DNA from: Castellaniella hirudinis_A
GTDB taxonomy: Bacteria > Pseudomonadota > Gammaproteobacteria > Burkholderiales > Burkholderiaceae_B
Direction of reading: 5' to 3'
NCBI RefSeq assembly: GCF_047468865.1
Contig: NZ_JBLGTV010000021.1
Span: 1 to 27,098, forward strand
DNA length: 27,098 nt
The notes below the pieces were generated by a model, which saw only the letters and a program-made list of their open reading frames with translations, was not told the DNA's origin and did no database searches. Below, one piece after another: positions 13,189 through 21,928 of this stretch. Made by a program: the position numbers and the translations under genes. Numbering within the stretch: position 1 is the stretch's first letter; each line of letters starts with the position of its first letter.

Positions 13189-14094
13189 ATGGAGATTCGA
13201 CACCTGCGTTGCTTCCTGGCCGTCGCGGAAGAACTTCACTTCGCCCGCGCCGCCGAACGATTGCACATTGACCAGTCTCCGCTGTCCCGCACCATCAAAG
13301 AATTGGAGGAGGAACTTGGCGCTCACCTCTTCATCCGCACTACCCGCAGCACGCAACTAACTCGCGCTGGTCGGCTGTTCTTGGAGCATGTGCCACGCAT
13401 CTTCGCTGCGTTGGATCAAGCGCGCGACAGCGTAAAATCTGCTGCCAACGGCTTTCATGGGCAGTTGCGAATTGCCCTGTCAGATGGAGTCACGCCTTCG
13501 CGCTTACCTGCCTTGTTGGCACGGTGCCGAGAAGAAGACCCCGAAGTAGAGATACGGCTATTTGAGGTGCCCTTGTCTCAACAGATCAAAGGTCTGCACA
13601 GCGATTTGTACGACGCGGGCTTTTCGATGGCAGATGACGTGGGGGACGGCATCTTGGTCGCTCCCGCTTGGGAAGACGAAGTAATGGTGGCAGTCCCAGC
13701 GCGTCATCCCGTGCTCGCCTACAGGCGAGTTCCGCTGGAGGAAGTATTGCGCTATCCGCTAGTGCTGGGCGATCCGGCGGCGTGTGAAGGGCACGCACGC
13801 CAAATAGATCGCATACTTCGCAAGCAAAAGCTGGAGCCGATGATCGTTCAGCATGTCACGTCTTACGACCTTATGATGACCTTCGTTTCTGCTGGAATCG
13901 CATTGGGCCTGGCAGGCGCTGCCCACATCACAGCCAGCAGAGACCCGGGTGTCATCGCGCGACCGCTGGCGGGTAAGCAGCCCTTGCTTACGACCTATCT
14001 GTTACGGCGCGACAAGGAGCCTTCGGAGATGCTGACTCGGTTCGTGGAACGAGTAGGCTGCATTGATGAAGCGGATACGACCGACGATTCATAA
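13189..14094 (+). CDS. LysR-family transcriptional regulator
   Basis: A 301-residue regulator of normal LysR length. The winged helix-turn-helix fills residues 1-60 (MEIRHLRCFLAVAEELHFAR, then LHIDQSPLSRTIKELEEELG and LFIRTTRSTQLTRAG). The rest is a periplasmic-binding-protein-like effector domain, with YDLMMTFVSAGIALGLAG as the typical second-subdomain signature. GGGAGG precedes the ATG. It follows the phosphatase by 35 bases on the same strand and precedes the EexN-like gene by 23 bases. LysR genes are often seen before traG in Tn4371-like elements, so it may belong to the ICE backbone rather than to the fluoride cargo. Its targets are unknown. Confidence 0.92.
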   Translation: MEIRHLRCFLAVAEELHFARAAERLHIDQSPLSRTIKELEEELGAHLFIRTTRSTQLTRAGRLFLEHVPRIFAALDQARDSVKSAANGFHGQLRIALSDGVTPSRLPALLARCREEDPEVEIRLFEVPLSQQIKGLHSDLYDAGFSMADDVGDGILVAPAWEDEVMVAVPARHPVLAYRRVPLEEVLRYPLVLGDPAACEGHARQIDRILRKQKLEPMIVQHVTSYDLMMTFVSAGIALGLAGAAHITASRDPGVIARPLAGKQPLLTTYLLRRDKEPSEMLTRFVERVGCIDEADTTDDS

Positions 14095-14117
14095 CCGTCC
14101 ATGAAAGGATTGGAGCT

Positions 14118-14342
14118 ATGAACAAACTACTGCTGCTGCTAACCGCTACGTTGACTGCGTGCGGCCCGTCCCAGCCCTCAGAAAGCGTGGACTTCCTCGT
14201 AGCTCATCCTGATCGCATTAAGGAAATCCAGCGGCAATGCAAGGAGGATCGCGCCAACGTCGGCGACGAACTATGCGTGCGCGCGGCCGAGGCCGCTAAA
14301 CGGCGCTTCTTCGGCAACCGTCCGGAGCAAAAGACCCAATAA
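14118..14342 (+). CDS. EexN-like entry-exclusion lipoprotein
   Basis: A 74-residue lipoprotein precursor. The signal is MNKLLLLLTATLTAC with Cys15 as the lipid-bearing residue. The mature part reads VDFLVAHPDRIKEIQRQC, then ELCVRAAEAAKRRFFG, the two-cysteine pattern of EexN/TrbK-type exclusion proteins. Such proteins sit in the envelope of the carrier and block entry of a second copy of the same element. It follows the LysR gene with TTGGAG before its ATG and is closed by a terminator, so it is separated from traG. The same pattern recurs in the trbK-position gene at 21929. Confidence 0.8.
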   Translation: MNKLLLLLTATLTACGPSQPSESVDFLVAHPDRIKEIQRQCKEDRANVGDELCVRAAEAAKRRFFGNRPEQKTQ

Positions 14343-14391
14343 ATCTCTTGCAGTCGCGCCACTACGACGAAGTCCTGACTGTTACCTCTAT

Positions 14392-14430
14392 ACGCCGCAA
14401 CGCTCTCGCGTTAGCGGCGTTTTTATTTTC
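14392..14430 (+). terminator. intrinsic terminator after EexN-like gene
   Basis: ACGCCGC (14392-14398) pairs with GCGGCGT (14414-14420), and ACGC/GCGT form an inner stem around TCTC. TTTTATTTTC follows directly. A classic rho-independent terminator separating cargo/regulator transcripts from the traG-trb operon. Confidence 0.85.
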
Positions 14431-14449
14431 CCCGCTCCAGTAAGAAATC

Positions 14450-14480
14450 TTGTCTTTTCGGCCTGAATTGCCGCCATAAC
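14450..14480 (+). promoter_or_regulatory. possible promoter for traG-trb operon
   Basis: TTGTCT at 14450-14455 and CATAAC at 14475-14480 have a rather long 19-base spacer. They lie between the terminator and the traG start at 14558, the only gap in which the transfer operon could have its own promoter. Weak match; offered as the best candidate only. Confidence 0.3.
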
Positions 14481-14557
14481 GGCCTTTGACCGGCCTGCGC
14501 AGACGCCTTGATCCTCGTCGTTGCGGCACTCCCTCGTGCCGTGATCGGAGGCAGGCA

Positions 14558-16567
14558 ATGCAAGGGACGAACGTGCTGTTCGGCCAGATCGCCGTGGTAT
14601 TCGGCATCGTGGTCGCCGGTGTGTGGAGCGCCACACAGTGGACAGCCGCCGCCCTGGGTTATCAGCTACGCCTTGGCTTGCCCTGGTTCGATTTCTTCGG
14701 CACGCCGGTCTATCACCCGTGGCGGTTGTTCGAGTGGTGGTTCTTCTTCGATGGCTACGCACCGCGCATCTTCGACATTGGGGGAGCCATCGCGGGCGGC
14801 AGCGGCTTGGTGGCCGTGCTCGTTGCCATCGGCATGTCGATATGGCGCTCGCGGCAATCGCGCCTCGTCACGACCTATGGCTCGGCCCGCTGGGCGAACG
14901 CGGAGGACATTCGCAAAGCGGGCCTCACGCAGCCAGCCGGTGTGTTCCTCGGCCAGCATGATCGCCAATACCTGCGCCACGAAGGCCCGGAACACGTCCT
15001 GACCTTCGCGCCGACGCGCAGCGGCAAGGGCGTCGGCCTGGTGGTGCCGACGCTGCTTTCCTGGCCCGCGTCCGCCGTCGTCCACGACATCAAGGGCGAG
15101 AACTGGCAGATCACCGCAGGCTGGCGCTCGCGCTTCTCGCACTGCCTGCTGTTCAACCCCACAGATGCGAAGTCGGCGGCCTACAACCCGCTGCTGGAGG
15201 TGCGACGCGGCGCGCATGAAGTGCGCGACGTGCAGAACATCGCGGACATTCTGGTCGATCCCGAGGGCGCGCTCGAACGCCGCAACCATTGGGAGAAGAC
15301 CTCGCACGCGCTGCTGGTCGGCGCCATCCTGCATGTGCTGTATGCCGGCGGGGACAAGACGCTGCGCGGCGTCGCCAACTTCCTCAGCGACCCGGCCAGC
15401 CCCTTCGAGCTGACCTTGCACCGGATGATGACCACGCCCCACCTGGGCGATGGCCCCCATCCAGTGGTGGCGTCCGCTGCGCGCGAAGTCCTCAACAAGA
15501 GCGACAACGAGCGCTCCGGCGTGTTGAGCACCGCCATGTCGTTCCTCGGCCTGTACCGCGATCCCACGGTGGCCGAAGTCACGTCGCGTTGTGATTGGCG
15601 CATCGCCGATTTGATCGCAGCCGAGCATCCGGTGTCGCTGTACCTGGTGGTTCCGCCTTCGGACATATCGCGCACCAAGCCGCTCATCCGCCTGATCCTC
15701 AACCAGATCGGGCGACGCTTGACCGAATCGCTCGACGGCTCCGACGGCATCGAGCGCCGCCACAAGCTGCTGCTGATGCTCGATGAGTTTCCGGCCCTGG
15801 GCCGGCTCGACTTCTTCGAGACGGCGCTGGCCTTCATGGCGGGCTACGGCATCCGCAGCTTCCTCATCGCGCAGTCGCTCAACCAGATCGACAAGGCGTA
15901 TGGGCAGAACCATTCCATCCTCGACAACTGCCACGTCAGGGTGACGTTCGCCACCAACGACGAACGCACCGCCAAGCGCATCTCCGAGACGCTGGGCACC
16001 GCGACCGAGCTGCGCGCGCAACGCAACTACGCGGGCCATCGGCTCGCGCCGTGGCTGGGCCACCTGATGGTGTCGCGCCAGGAAACGGCGCGTCCGCTGC
16101 TGACGCCGGGCGAAGTCATGCAGCTTCCACCGGACGATGCCGTGGTGATGGTGTCCAGCGTCGCCCCGATCCGGGCGAAGAAGCTGCGCTACTACGCCGA
16201 CGCCAATTTCAAGCGGCGCGTGCTGCCGCCGCCGGCGCTTGTCGCTGGCAGCTATGCGGATGCACCGCCATCGCGCCCGGACGACTGGAGCGGGCTGGCG
16301 ATTCCGCCGATGCCCGCCGCACCGGCTACGGCATCCGCCAATGGCCTGGGGAACCTGGCTGCTGCCGACGACGGCGGCCCACGCCGTCAGCCCGAACTTT
16401 CCGAAGCCGTCGCCTATGACCCCGAGTTGGCCGTGCCTGCTGCCGACCTCGGGCTGCTCGATGACGACGACGACCTGCCGCTTCCCCTTCCTCGCCAGCT
16501 CGACCCGGCCATGCAGCGCACGGCCCGGCTGGCTTCCCTCGACCCCAGCGACGGAATCGAGCTATGA
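14558..16567 (+). CDS. traG: TraG/VirD4 coupling protein
   Basis: A 669-residue type IV coupling protein ATPase that links the relaxase-DNA complex to the secretion channel. Two N-terminal membrane helices lie at about residues 6-26 and 72-96. Walker A is TRSGKGVG with Lys157, and Walker B is LLLMLDEFPALG with Asp409 and Glu410. SFLIAQSLNQIDKAYG is the usual motif after it, and the acidic proline-rich tail (LLDDDDDLPLPLP) is probably disordered. I chose the ATG at 14558, where GGAGG is well placed; the frame extends 24 codons further up without such a site. It overlaps the RHH gene by ATGA. Confidence 0.93.
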   Translation: MQGTNVLFGQIAVVFGIVVAGVWSATQWTAAALGYQLRLGLPWFDFFGTPVYHPWRLFEWWFFFDGYAPRIFDIGGAIAGGSGLVAVLVAIGMSIWRSRQSRLVTTYGSARWANAEDIRKAGLTQPAGVFLGQHDRQYLRHEGPEHVLTFAPTRSGKGVGLVVPTLLSWPASAVVHDIKGENWQITAGWRSRFSHCLLFNPTDAKSAAYNPLLEVRRGAHEVRDVQNIADILVDPEGALERRNHWEKTSHALLVGAILHVLYAGGDKTLRGVANFLSDPASPFELTLHRMMTTPHLGDGPHPVVASAAREVLNKSDNERSGVLSTAMSFLGLYRDPTVAEVTSRCDWRIADLIAAEHPVSLYLVVPPSDISRTKPLIRLILNQIGRRLTESLDGSDGIERRHKLLLMLDEFPALGRLDFFETALAFMAGYGIRSFLIAQSLNQIDKAYGQNHSILDNCHVRVTFATNDERTAKRISETLGTATELRAQRNYAGHRLAPWLGHLMVSRQETARPLLTPGEVMQLPPDDAVVMVSSVAPIRAKKLRYYADANFKRRVLPPPALVAGSYADAPPSRPDDWSGLAIPPMPAAPATASANGLGNLAAADDGGPRRQPELSEAVAYDPELAVPAADLGLLDDDDDLPLPLPRQLDPAMQRTARLASLDPSDGIEL

Positions 16568-17028
16568 GCCACTACCGCCTGAACCTCTTTATCCAGCCCG
16601 AGCACGCCCAGCGGCTCGATGAACTGGCCGCCAAGAAAGGCGTGTCCAAGTCCAGCATCGTCGCTGCCGCCTTGGCGTCCTGGCTGTCGCCGGACGCAGC
16701 CGACCAGCGCGAGGCGGCTATCGCCAAGCGCCTTGATCGCCTGTCGCGCCAGGCCGAGCGCATGGAGCGCGACCAGAGCATTGCCATCGAAACGCTGGCG
16801 CTGTTCATCCGCTACTACCTGACCGTCAGCACGCCGGTTCCCGAAGCGCACCAAGAGGCGGCCCGCGCGCAGGGCAAGGCGCGCTTCGAGCAGTTCGTGG
16901 AGCAGCTTGGCCGCCACCTGCTGCGCGGGCGCAGCCTGGTGCGCGACGTGGTGGAGGAACTGCACCCCGACCCGATGCGGATGGAGGATGCAGCGGCAGC
17001 AGCCGAAGCGCAGGAGCGTGCGTCATGA
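16564..17028 (+). CDS. CopG-like ribbon-helix-helix protein
   Basis: A 154-residue protein with an N-terminal RHH domain: strand YRLNLFIQPE, helix HAQRLDELAAKKG, then VSKSSIVAAALASWLS. A long helical, charged region follows (residues about 45-100). Homologues always sit between traG and trbB in Tn4371-like elements and are labelled CopG-family regulators. It may repress the trb operon or take part in oriT/relaxosome binding. Both ends overlap neighbours by ATGA (traG and trbB), so it is coupled to the operon. Confidence 0.85.
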   Translation: MSHYRLNLFIQPEHAQRLDELAAKKGVSKSSIVAAALASWLSPDAADQREAAIAKRLDRLSRQAERMERDQSIAIETLALFIRYYLTVSTPVPEAHQEAARAQGKARFEQFVEQLGRHLLRGRSLVRDVVEELHPDPMRMEDAAAAAEAQERAS

Positions 17029-18062
17029 GCGCCGTTCCGCAATCCATGAGCGCCACATCGCTCGACCGGCGCATCCAGATGCTGCGCACGGCAATGGGGC
17101 CGCTGATCGCCACCGCGCTCGAAGACCCCGACGTGGTGGAAATCATGCTCAACCCCGACCGCACCCTTTGGGTGGATCGCTTGTCGTCGGGCCGCGCGCC
17201 GATGGGCGTGGAGCTGCCCGAAGCCGATGGCGAGCGAATCATCCGCCTGGTCGCGGCCCACGTCGGCGCGGAGGTGCATCGCGGCCAGCCGCTGCTATCG
17301 GCCGAGCTGCCCGAAACCGGCGAACGCTTCGAGGGCATCTTGCCGCCCGCCGCGCCGGGGCCGGCCTTCGCGCTGCGCAAGCGCGCCATCGGCGTGATTC
17401 CGCTGGAGCGGTACGTCATCGACCGGATGATGACTGCCGCCCAAGCAGGTTTTCTCGTTCGCGCGGTGCGCGAGCGCAAGAACATCCTGATCGCCGGAGC
17501 CACCAGCAGCGGCAAGACCACGCTCGCCAATGCCTTGCTCGCTGAAATCGCCGCCACCGGCGACCGCGTGCTGGTGCTCGAAGACACGGTGGAGCTGCAA
17601 TGCGCGGCCCGCGACCACGTTCCGCTGCGCACGCGCGCGGGCGTAGTGTCCATGACCGAGCTGGTGCGCTCGTCCATGCGCCTGCGACCGGATCGCGTCG
17701 TCGTCGGCGAGGTGCGCGGCCCCGAGGCGCTGGATCTCATCAAGGTGTGGGGCACCGGCCACCCCGGCGGCATCGCCACGATCCACGCAGGTTCCGCGCT
17801 GGGCGCGCTGCTGCGCATGGAGCAACTGATTCTCGAAGTGGCGGTGAACCCGCCCCGTGCGCTGATCGCCGAGGCCGTGGACGTGGTGATCCACATCGCC
17901 GGGCGCGGGCACAAGCGCCGCATCGAGAGCATCGCCCGCGTCGTCGGCTTCGACGGCGTGGGCTACCAACTGGCGGACGCGCTGGACACGCCGTTTCCCG
18001 AGCTGCCATCGCAGTCCGACCTTTCTTCCCCGTCCCTCAACCACTCTGGAGAACTGCCATGA
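17025..18062 (+). CDS. trbB: TrbB, VirB11-type traffic ATPase
   Basis: A 345-residue secretion ATPase that powers pilus assembly and substrate transfer at the cytoplasmic face. Walker A is GATSSGKTTLANA with Lys164, followed by VLVLEDTVELQC (Asp box) and VVGEVRGPEALDLIKVW, with GHPGGIATIHA as the His box. The N-terminal domain VEIMLNPDRTLWVDR is typical. A second ATG eight codons later is a possible start; the first is kept for its ATGA overlap with the RHH gene. The stop overlaps trbC by ATGA. Confidence 0.94.
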   Translation: MSAVPQSMSATSLDRRIQMLRTAMGPLIATALEDPDVVEIMLNPDRTLWVDRLSSGRAPMGVELPEADGERIIRLVAAHVGAEVHRGQPLLSAELPETGERFEGILPPAAPGPAFALRKRAIGVIPLERYVIDRMMTAAQAGFLVRAVRERKNILIAGATSSGKTTLANALLAEIAATGDRVLVLEDTVELQCAARDHVPLRTRAGVVSMTELVRSSMRLRPDRVVVGEVRGPEALDLIKVWGTGHPGGIATIHAGSALGALLRMEQLILEVAVNPPRALIAEAVDVVIHIAGRGHKRRIESIARVVGFDGVGYQLADALDTPFPELPSQSDLSSPSLNHSGELP

Positions 18063-18451
18063 CGCAGATGCACATTCCTGCTTTCCGTGTTTCCGTAAAT
18101 CCGCCCTCGCGGCTGCCGAGGCTGGCCCGGCTGCACACCCTGGCTCGTCCTGCCGCGCAAGGGCTGCTGCTGTCCGCGCTGCTGCTGTTCCTGGCCGGCA
18201 CCGCGCAGGCCGCCGGTTCCTCGATGCCGTGGGAAGGCCCCTTGCAGTCGATCTTGGAGTCGATCCAAGGGCCGGTGGCGCGCATCGTTGCGGTCATCAT
18301 CATCATCGCCACGGGCCTCGCGCTCGCGTTCGGCGACACGTCGGGCGGCTTCCGCAAGCTGATCCAGATCGTGTTCGGCTTGAGCATCGCTTTCGCCGCG
18401 TCCTCGTTCTTCCTGTCGTTCTTCAGCTTCTCCGGCGGGGCTGTCGTATGA
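18059..18451 (+). CDS. trbC: TrbC, VirB2-type pilin
   Basis: A 130-residue prepilin. A long N-terminal signal ends near TAQAAGSS (cut after Ala-Gln-Ala, about residue 51). The mature part has two hydrophobic helices (VARIVAVIIIIATGLALAFG and LIQIVFGLSIAFAASSFFLS) separated by the short polar loop DTSGGFRK, the form of VirB2/TrbC pilins. IncP TrbC is cyclised by TraF, encoded at 2249 here. It overlaps trbB and trbD by ATGA. Confidence 0.92.
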   Translation: MTQMHIPAFRVSVNPPSRLPRLARLHTLARPAAQGLLLSALLLFLAGTAQAAGSSMPWEGPLQSILESIQGPVARIVAVIIIIATGLALAFGDTSGGFRKLIQIVFGLSIAFAASSFFLSFFSFSGGAVV

Positions 18452-18720
18452 ACGCCCCGGATAGCTTCGCGGCAGGGTTCGAGGTGCCTTTGCACCGCTC
18501 GCTCACCGAGCCGATCTTGCTGGGTGGCGCACCGCGCACCGTGGCGATCGCCAACGGCACGCTGGCCGCCGCTGTCGGGCTGGGCCTGCAACTCTGGATT
18601 CCCGGTGCCGTGCTCTGGATCGTCGGCCACGCGCTGGCGGTTTGGGGTGCGCGCGTCGATCCGCAGTTCATGCAGGTCTTTGCCCGACACATCAAGCACC
18701 GCCCGCTGCTGGACGTGTGA
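18448..18720 (+). CDS. trbD: TrbD, VirB3-like inner membrane protein
   Basis: A 90-residue protein with FEVPLHRSLTEPILLGGAPR at the N-terminus, typical of TrbD/VirB3, and one or two membrane helices at about residues 33-64 (VAIANGTLAAAVGLGLQLW and VLWIVGHALAVWGA). It works with the TrbE ATPase in pilus assembly. It starts in the ATGA overlap with trbC; 12 bases separate its stop from trbE. Confidence 0.92.
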   Translation: MNAPDSFAAGFEVPLHRSLTEPILLGGAPRTVAIANGTLAAAVGLGLQLWIPGAVLWIVGHALAVWGARVDPQFMQVFARHIKHRPLLDV

Positions 18721-18732
18721 GGGGACGCCGCC

Positions 18733-21192
18733 ATGCTGAACCTCGCCGAATACCGCCAGCGCCCGGCCTTGCTTGCCGACTGGCTGCCCTGGGCCGGGCT
18801 GGTCGCGCCGGGCGTGGTCTTGAACAAGGACGGCAGTTTCCAGCGCACGGCGCAGTTTCGCGGGCCTGACCTCGACAGCGCCACGCAAGGCGAACTGATC
18901 GCCACGTCGGCGCGCTTGAACAACGCGCTGCGCCGGCTGGGTTCGGGCTGGGCGCTGTTCATCGAGGCCGAGCGCCGCGCTGCCGCCGACTATCCGCACT
19001 CGGAGTTCCCCGAGCCGCTTTCGTGGCTGGTGGACGAAGAACGCCGCGCAGCGTTCGAGGAATCGGGCAACCATTTCGAGAGCGGCTATCACCTGACGCT
19101 GGTGTACCTGCCGCCCGAGGAATCACGCGCGCGTGCGGCGGGGATGCTGTACGAGAACCGGCCCACCGAAGGCGTTGACTGGCGCGAGCGCCTGACCGCC
19201 TTCGTGGCGGAGACAGATCGCATCTTTGATTTGCTCGATGGCGTGATGCCGGAAATCGCCTGGCTGGACGACGCGCAGACGTTGACCTACCTGCACGCCA
19301 CGGTATCGACGCGGCGCTATCGGCTGGCGGTGCCCGAGGTGCCGTTCCACATCGACGCGCTGCTGACCGACTCGCCGCTGGTCGGCGGCCTGGCGCCCAT
19401 GCTGGGCGACCAGCACCTGCGCGTGGTGTCGGTGCGCGGTTTTCCGACCTCGACCTGGCCGGGGATTCTGGACGACCTCAACCGCCTGGGCTTTGCGTAT
19501 CGCTGGAGTACGCGCTTCCTGTGCCTGGACAAAGCCGAGGCGGAAAAAGAACTCGCCCGCCTGCGCCGCCAGTGGTTCGCCAAGCGCAAGAACGTCATCG
19601 CGCTACTGCGCGAAACGATCTTCCAGCAGGAAAGCCCGCTGGTCGATACCGATGCCTCGAACAAGGCCGCCGACGCAGACGCCGCCTTGCAGGAGCTGGG
19701 CAGCGATCAGGTGGCCTTCGGCTACCTGACGGCCACCGTGGCGGTGCTCGACGCTGATCCGGCTGCAGCCGACGAGAAGCTGCGCATGGTGGAGCGCGTC
19801 ATCCAGGGGCGCGGGTTCGTCACCATTCCCGAAACGCTCAATGCCGTGGATGCCTGGTTGTCGTCCATTCCGGGCAACGCTTACGCCAATGTGCGCCAGC
19901 CCATCGTCTCGACGCTGAACCTGGCGCACATGATGCCGGTGTCGGCGGTATGGGCCGGGCCGGAGAAGAACGACCACCTTGACGGCCCGCCGCTGATCGT
20001 CACCCGTACCGATGGAGCAACGCCGTTCCGGCTGGTGACGCACATCGGCGACGTGGGCCACACGCTGGTCGCTGGTCCGACCGGCATGGGCAAGTCGGTA
20101 CTGCTCGCCACGCTGGCAATGCAGTTCCGGCGCTATCGCGGCTCGCGCATCTTTGCGTTCGACATGGGCCGCTCGATGCGCGCCACGATCCTCGGGCTGG
20201 GCGGCGAACACTACGACCTGGGCGCCGATGGCGGCATTGCGTTCCAGCCGCTCGCCGGCATCGACCGCGAGGGCTACCGCACCTGGGCCGCCGGATGGAT
20301 CGAAGGCCGCTTGCTGCACGAAGGCGTGGCGGTCGGCCCGGACGAGAAGGCTGCCATATGGTCGGCACTCGGCAGCCTTGCCGGTGCGCCGGCGGAGCAG
20401 CGCACCATGACGGGCTTGTCGGTGCTGCTGCAATCGAACGCGCTGCGCCAGGCGCTTGCGCCCTATGTGCTGGGCGGCGCGCACGGCAAGCTGCTGGATG
20501 CCGATCACGACCGCTTGGGTTCGGGCGCGGTGCAGTGCTTCGAGATGGAGGAGCTGATGCACAGCAAGGCCGCCGTCATGGCCGTGCTGCATTACCTCTT
20601 TGCGCGCTTCGATGAACGCTTCGACGGTGCGCCCACGCTGCTGATCCTCGATGAAGCCTGGTTGTTCCTCGATGACCCGGTGTTTGCCGCGCGCATCCGC
20701 CAGTGGCTCAAGACGCTGCGCAAGAAGAACGTCAGCGTCATCTTCGCCACGCAGTCGCTCGCTGACATCAAGGATTCGAGCATCGCGCCCGCGATCGTCG
20801 AAAGCTGCGCGAGCCGCATCTTCCTGCCGAACCCGCAGGCGACCGAGCCGCAGATCAAGACGATCTATCAGGGCTTCGGCCTCAACAACCGCCAGATCGA
20901 AATCGTCGCCACGGCAGTTCCGAAGCGCGACTACTACTACCAATCCCGCCTCGGCAACCGCCTGTTCGACCTCGACCTGGGGGCGGCTGCACTCGCGTTC
21001 GTAGGCGCTTCCACGCCGCAAGACCAGCGCGACATAGACCGCGTGCTGCTGGATGCCAGCGTGCCCGGCTTCGCCGGCGCCTGGCTGCGCCATCGCGGCC
21101 TCGATTGGGCGGCTGACCTGCTGCCCTCGTTCCCCGGCCTCACGCCGGGTTCCCTCCGTACCGCTGACCACCCACAGGAGAACCAGCCATGA
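18733..21192 (+). CDS. trbE: TrbE, VirB4-type ATPase
   Basis: An 819-residue ATPase, the largest energy-providing subunit of the secretion system. Walker A is GPTGMGKSVLLATL with Lys454. Walker B is LLILDEAWLFLDDP with Asp640 and Glu641, followed by SVIFATQSLADIKDSSI, the usual VirB4 signature. The N-terminal half is the CagE/TrbE domain with RYRLAVPEVPFHIDALL and related text. The ATG at 18733 is preceded by GAGGGGAC. The stop overlaps trbJ by ATGA. Confidence 0.95.
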   Translation: MLNLAEYRQRPALLADWLPWAGLVAPGVVLNKDGSFQRTAQFRGPDLDSATQGELIATSARLNNALRRLGSGWALFIEAERRAAADYPHSEFPEPLSWLVDEERRAAFEESGNHFESGYHLTLVYLPPEESRARAAGMLYENRPTEGVDWRERLTAFVAETDRIFDLLDGVMPEIAWLDDAQTLTYLHATVSTRRYRLAVPEVPFHIDALLTDSPLVGGLAPMLGDQHLRVVSVRGFPTSTWPGILDDLNRLGFAYRWSTRFLCLDKAEAEKELARLRRQWFAKRKNVIALLRETIFQQESPLVDTDASNKAADADAALQELGSDQVAFGYLTATVAVLDADPAAADEKLRMVERVIQGRGFVTIPETLNAVDAWLSSIPGNAYANVRQPIVSTLNLAHMMPVSAVWAGPEKNDHLDGPPLIVTRTDGATPFRLVTHIGDVGHTLVAGPTGMGKSVLLATLAMQFRRYRGSRIFAFDMGRSMRATILGLGGEHYDLGADGGIAFQPLAGIDREGYRTWAAGWIEGRLLHEGVAVGPDEKAAIWSALGSLAGAPAEQRTMTGLSVLLQSNALRQALAPYVLGGAHGKLLDADHDRLGSGAVQCFEMEELMHSKAAVMAVLHYLFARFDERFDGAPTLLILDEAWLFLDDPVFAARIRQWLKTLRKKNVSVIFATQSLADIKDSSIAPAIVESCASRIFLPNPQATEPQIKTIYQGFGLNNRQIEIVATAVPKRDYYYQSRLGNRLFDLDLGAAALAFVGASTPQDQRDIDRVLLDASVPGFAGAWLRHRGLDWAADLLPSFPGLTPGSLRTADHPQENQP

Positions 21193-21917
21193 AAAAGCGA
21201 CTCATCGCCGCTGCCGTCGCGGCCATGCTTTGCACCGTTTCCACCGTACACGCGCAATGGGTCGTGATTGATCCCACGAACCTTGTGCAAAACACGCTGA
21301 CCGCGATCCGCACGCTGGAGCAGATCAACAACCAGATCCAGCAGCTCCAGAACGAAGCGCAAATGCTGATGAACCAGGCGCGCAACCTCGCCAGCCTGCC
21401 GTCCAGCGTGGTCGGTCAGTTGCGCACCAACCTGGCGACGACCGAGCGGCTGATCGCCCAAGCGAAGGGTTTGGCCTATGACGTGACGAATCTGGATCGG
21501 GAGTTTGCGCGCCTGTACCCCGAGCAGTACGCCGCCACCGTCAGCGGCGACCAGATGTACCGCGACACGCAAGAGCGTTGGAAGAACACGCTCAACGGCT
21601 TGCAGACCACGATGCAGATGCAGGCGCAGGTGTCGCAGAACCTGGGCGTTGACGAAAGCGTGCTGGCCGACCTCGTGGGCAAGAGCCAATCGGCCGAAGG
21701 CGCGTTGCAGGCGATGCAAGCCATGAATCAGTTGCTCGCCTTGCAGGCCAAGCAGTCGATCCAGTCGCAGCGGCTCCAGATCACGCAAGACCGAGCCACC
21801 GCACTGGAGCTGGCGCGGCAAGCCGCAGCCACCGAGCGCGGGCGCGAAGTGACGCGGCGCTTCCTGGGCAACGGCACGCCGTACACGCCGCAGCCCGTCG
21901 ATTTCTACAACCACTGA
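21189..21917 (+). CDS. trbJ: TrbJ, VirB5-like periplasmic protein
   Basis: A 242-residue exported protein. The signal peptide is residues 1-22 with a cleavage site VHA/QWV. The mature protein begins WVVIDPTNLVQNTLTAIR and continues as long amphipathic helices rich in Gln and Asn (EQINNQIQQLQNEAQML), as in TrbJ/VirB5, a minor pilus-tip component. It overlaps trbE by ATGA and is 11 bases from the trbK-position gene. Confidence 0.93.
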   Translation: MKKRLIAAAVAAMLCTVSTVHAQWVVIDPTNLVQNTLTAIRTLEQINNQIQQLQNEAQMLMNQARNLASLPSSVVGQLRTNLATTERLIAQAKGLAYDVTNLDREFARLYPEQYAATVSGDQMYRDTQERWKNTLNGLQTTMQMQAQVSQNLGVDESVLADLVGKSQSAEGALQAMQAMNQLLALQAKQSIQSQRLQITQDRATALELARQAAATERGREVTRRFLGNGTPYTPQPVDFYNH

Positions 21918-21928
21918 CTGGTGCGGCC

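Noticed and set aside
14666..16063. 465-codon open frame antisense to traG
   Set aside because: Shadow of the traG codon pattern; no recognisable protein features.
19603..21171. 522-codon open frame antisense to trbE
   Set aside because: Opposes the conserved VirB4 ATPase; no ribosome site or family motif.
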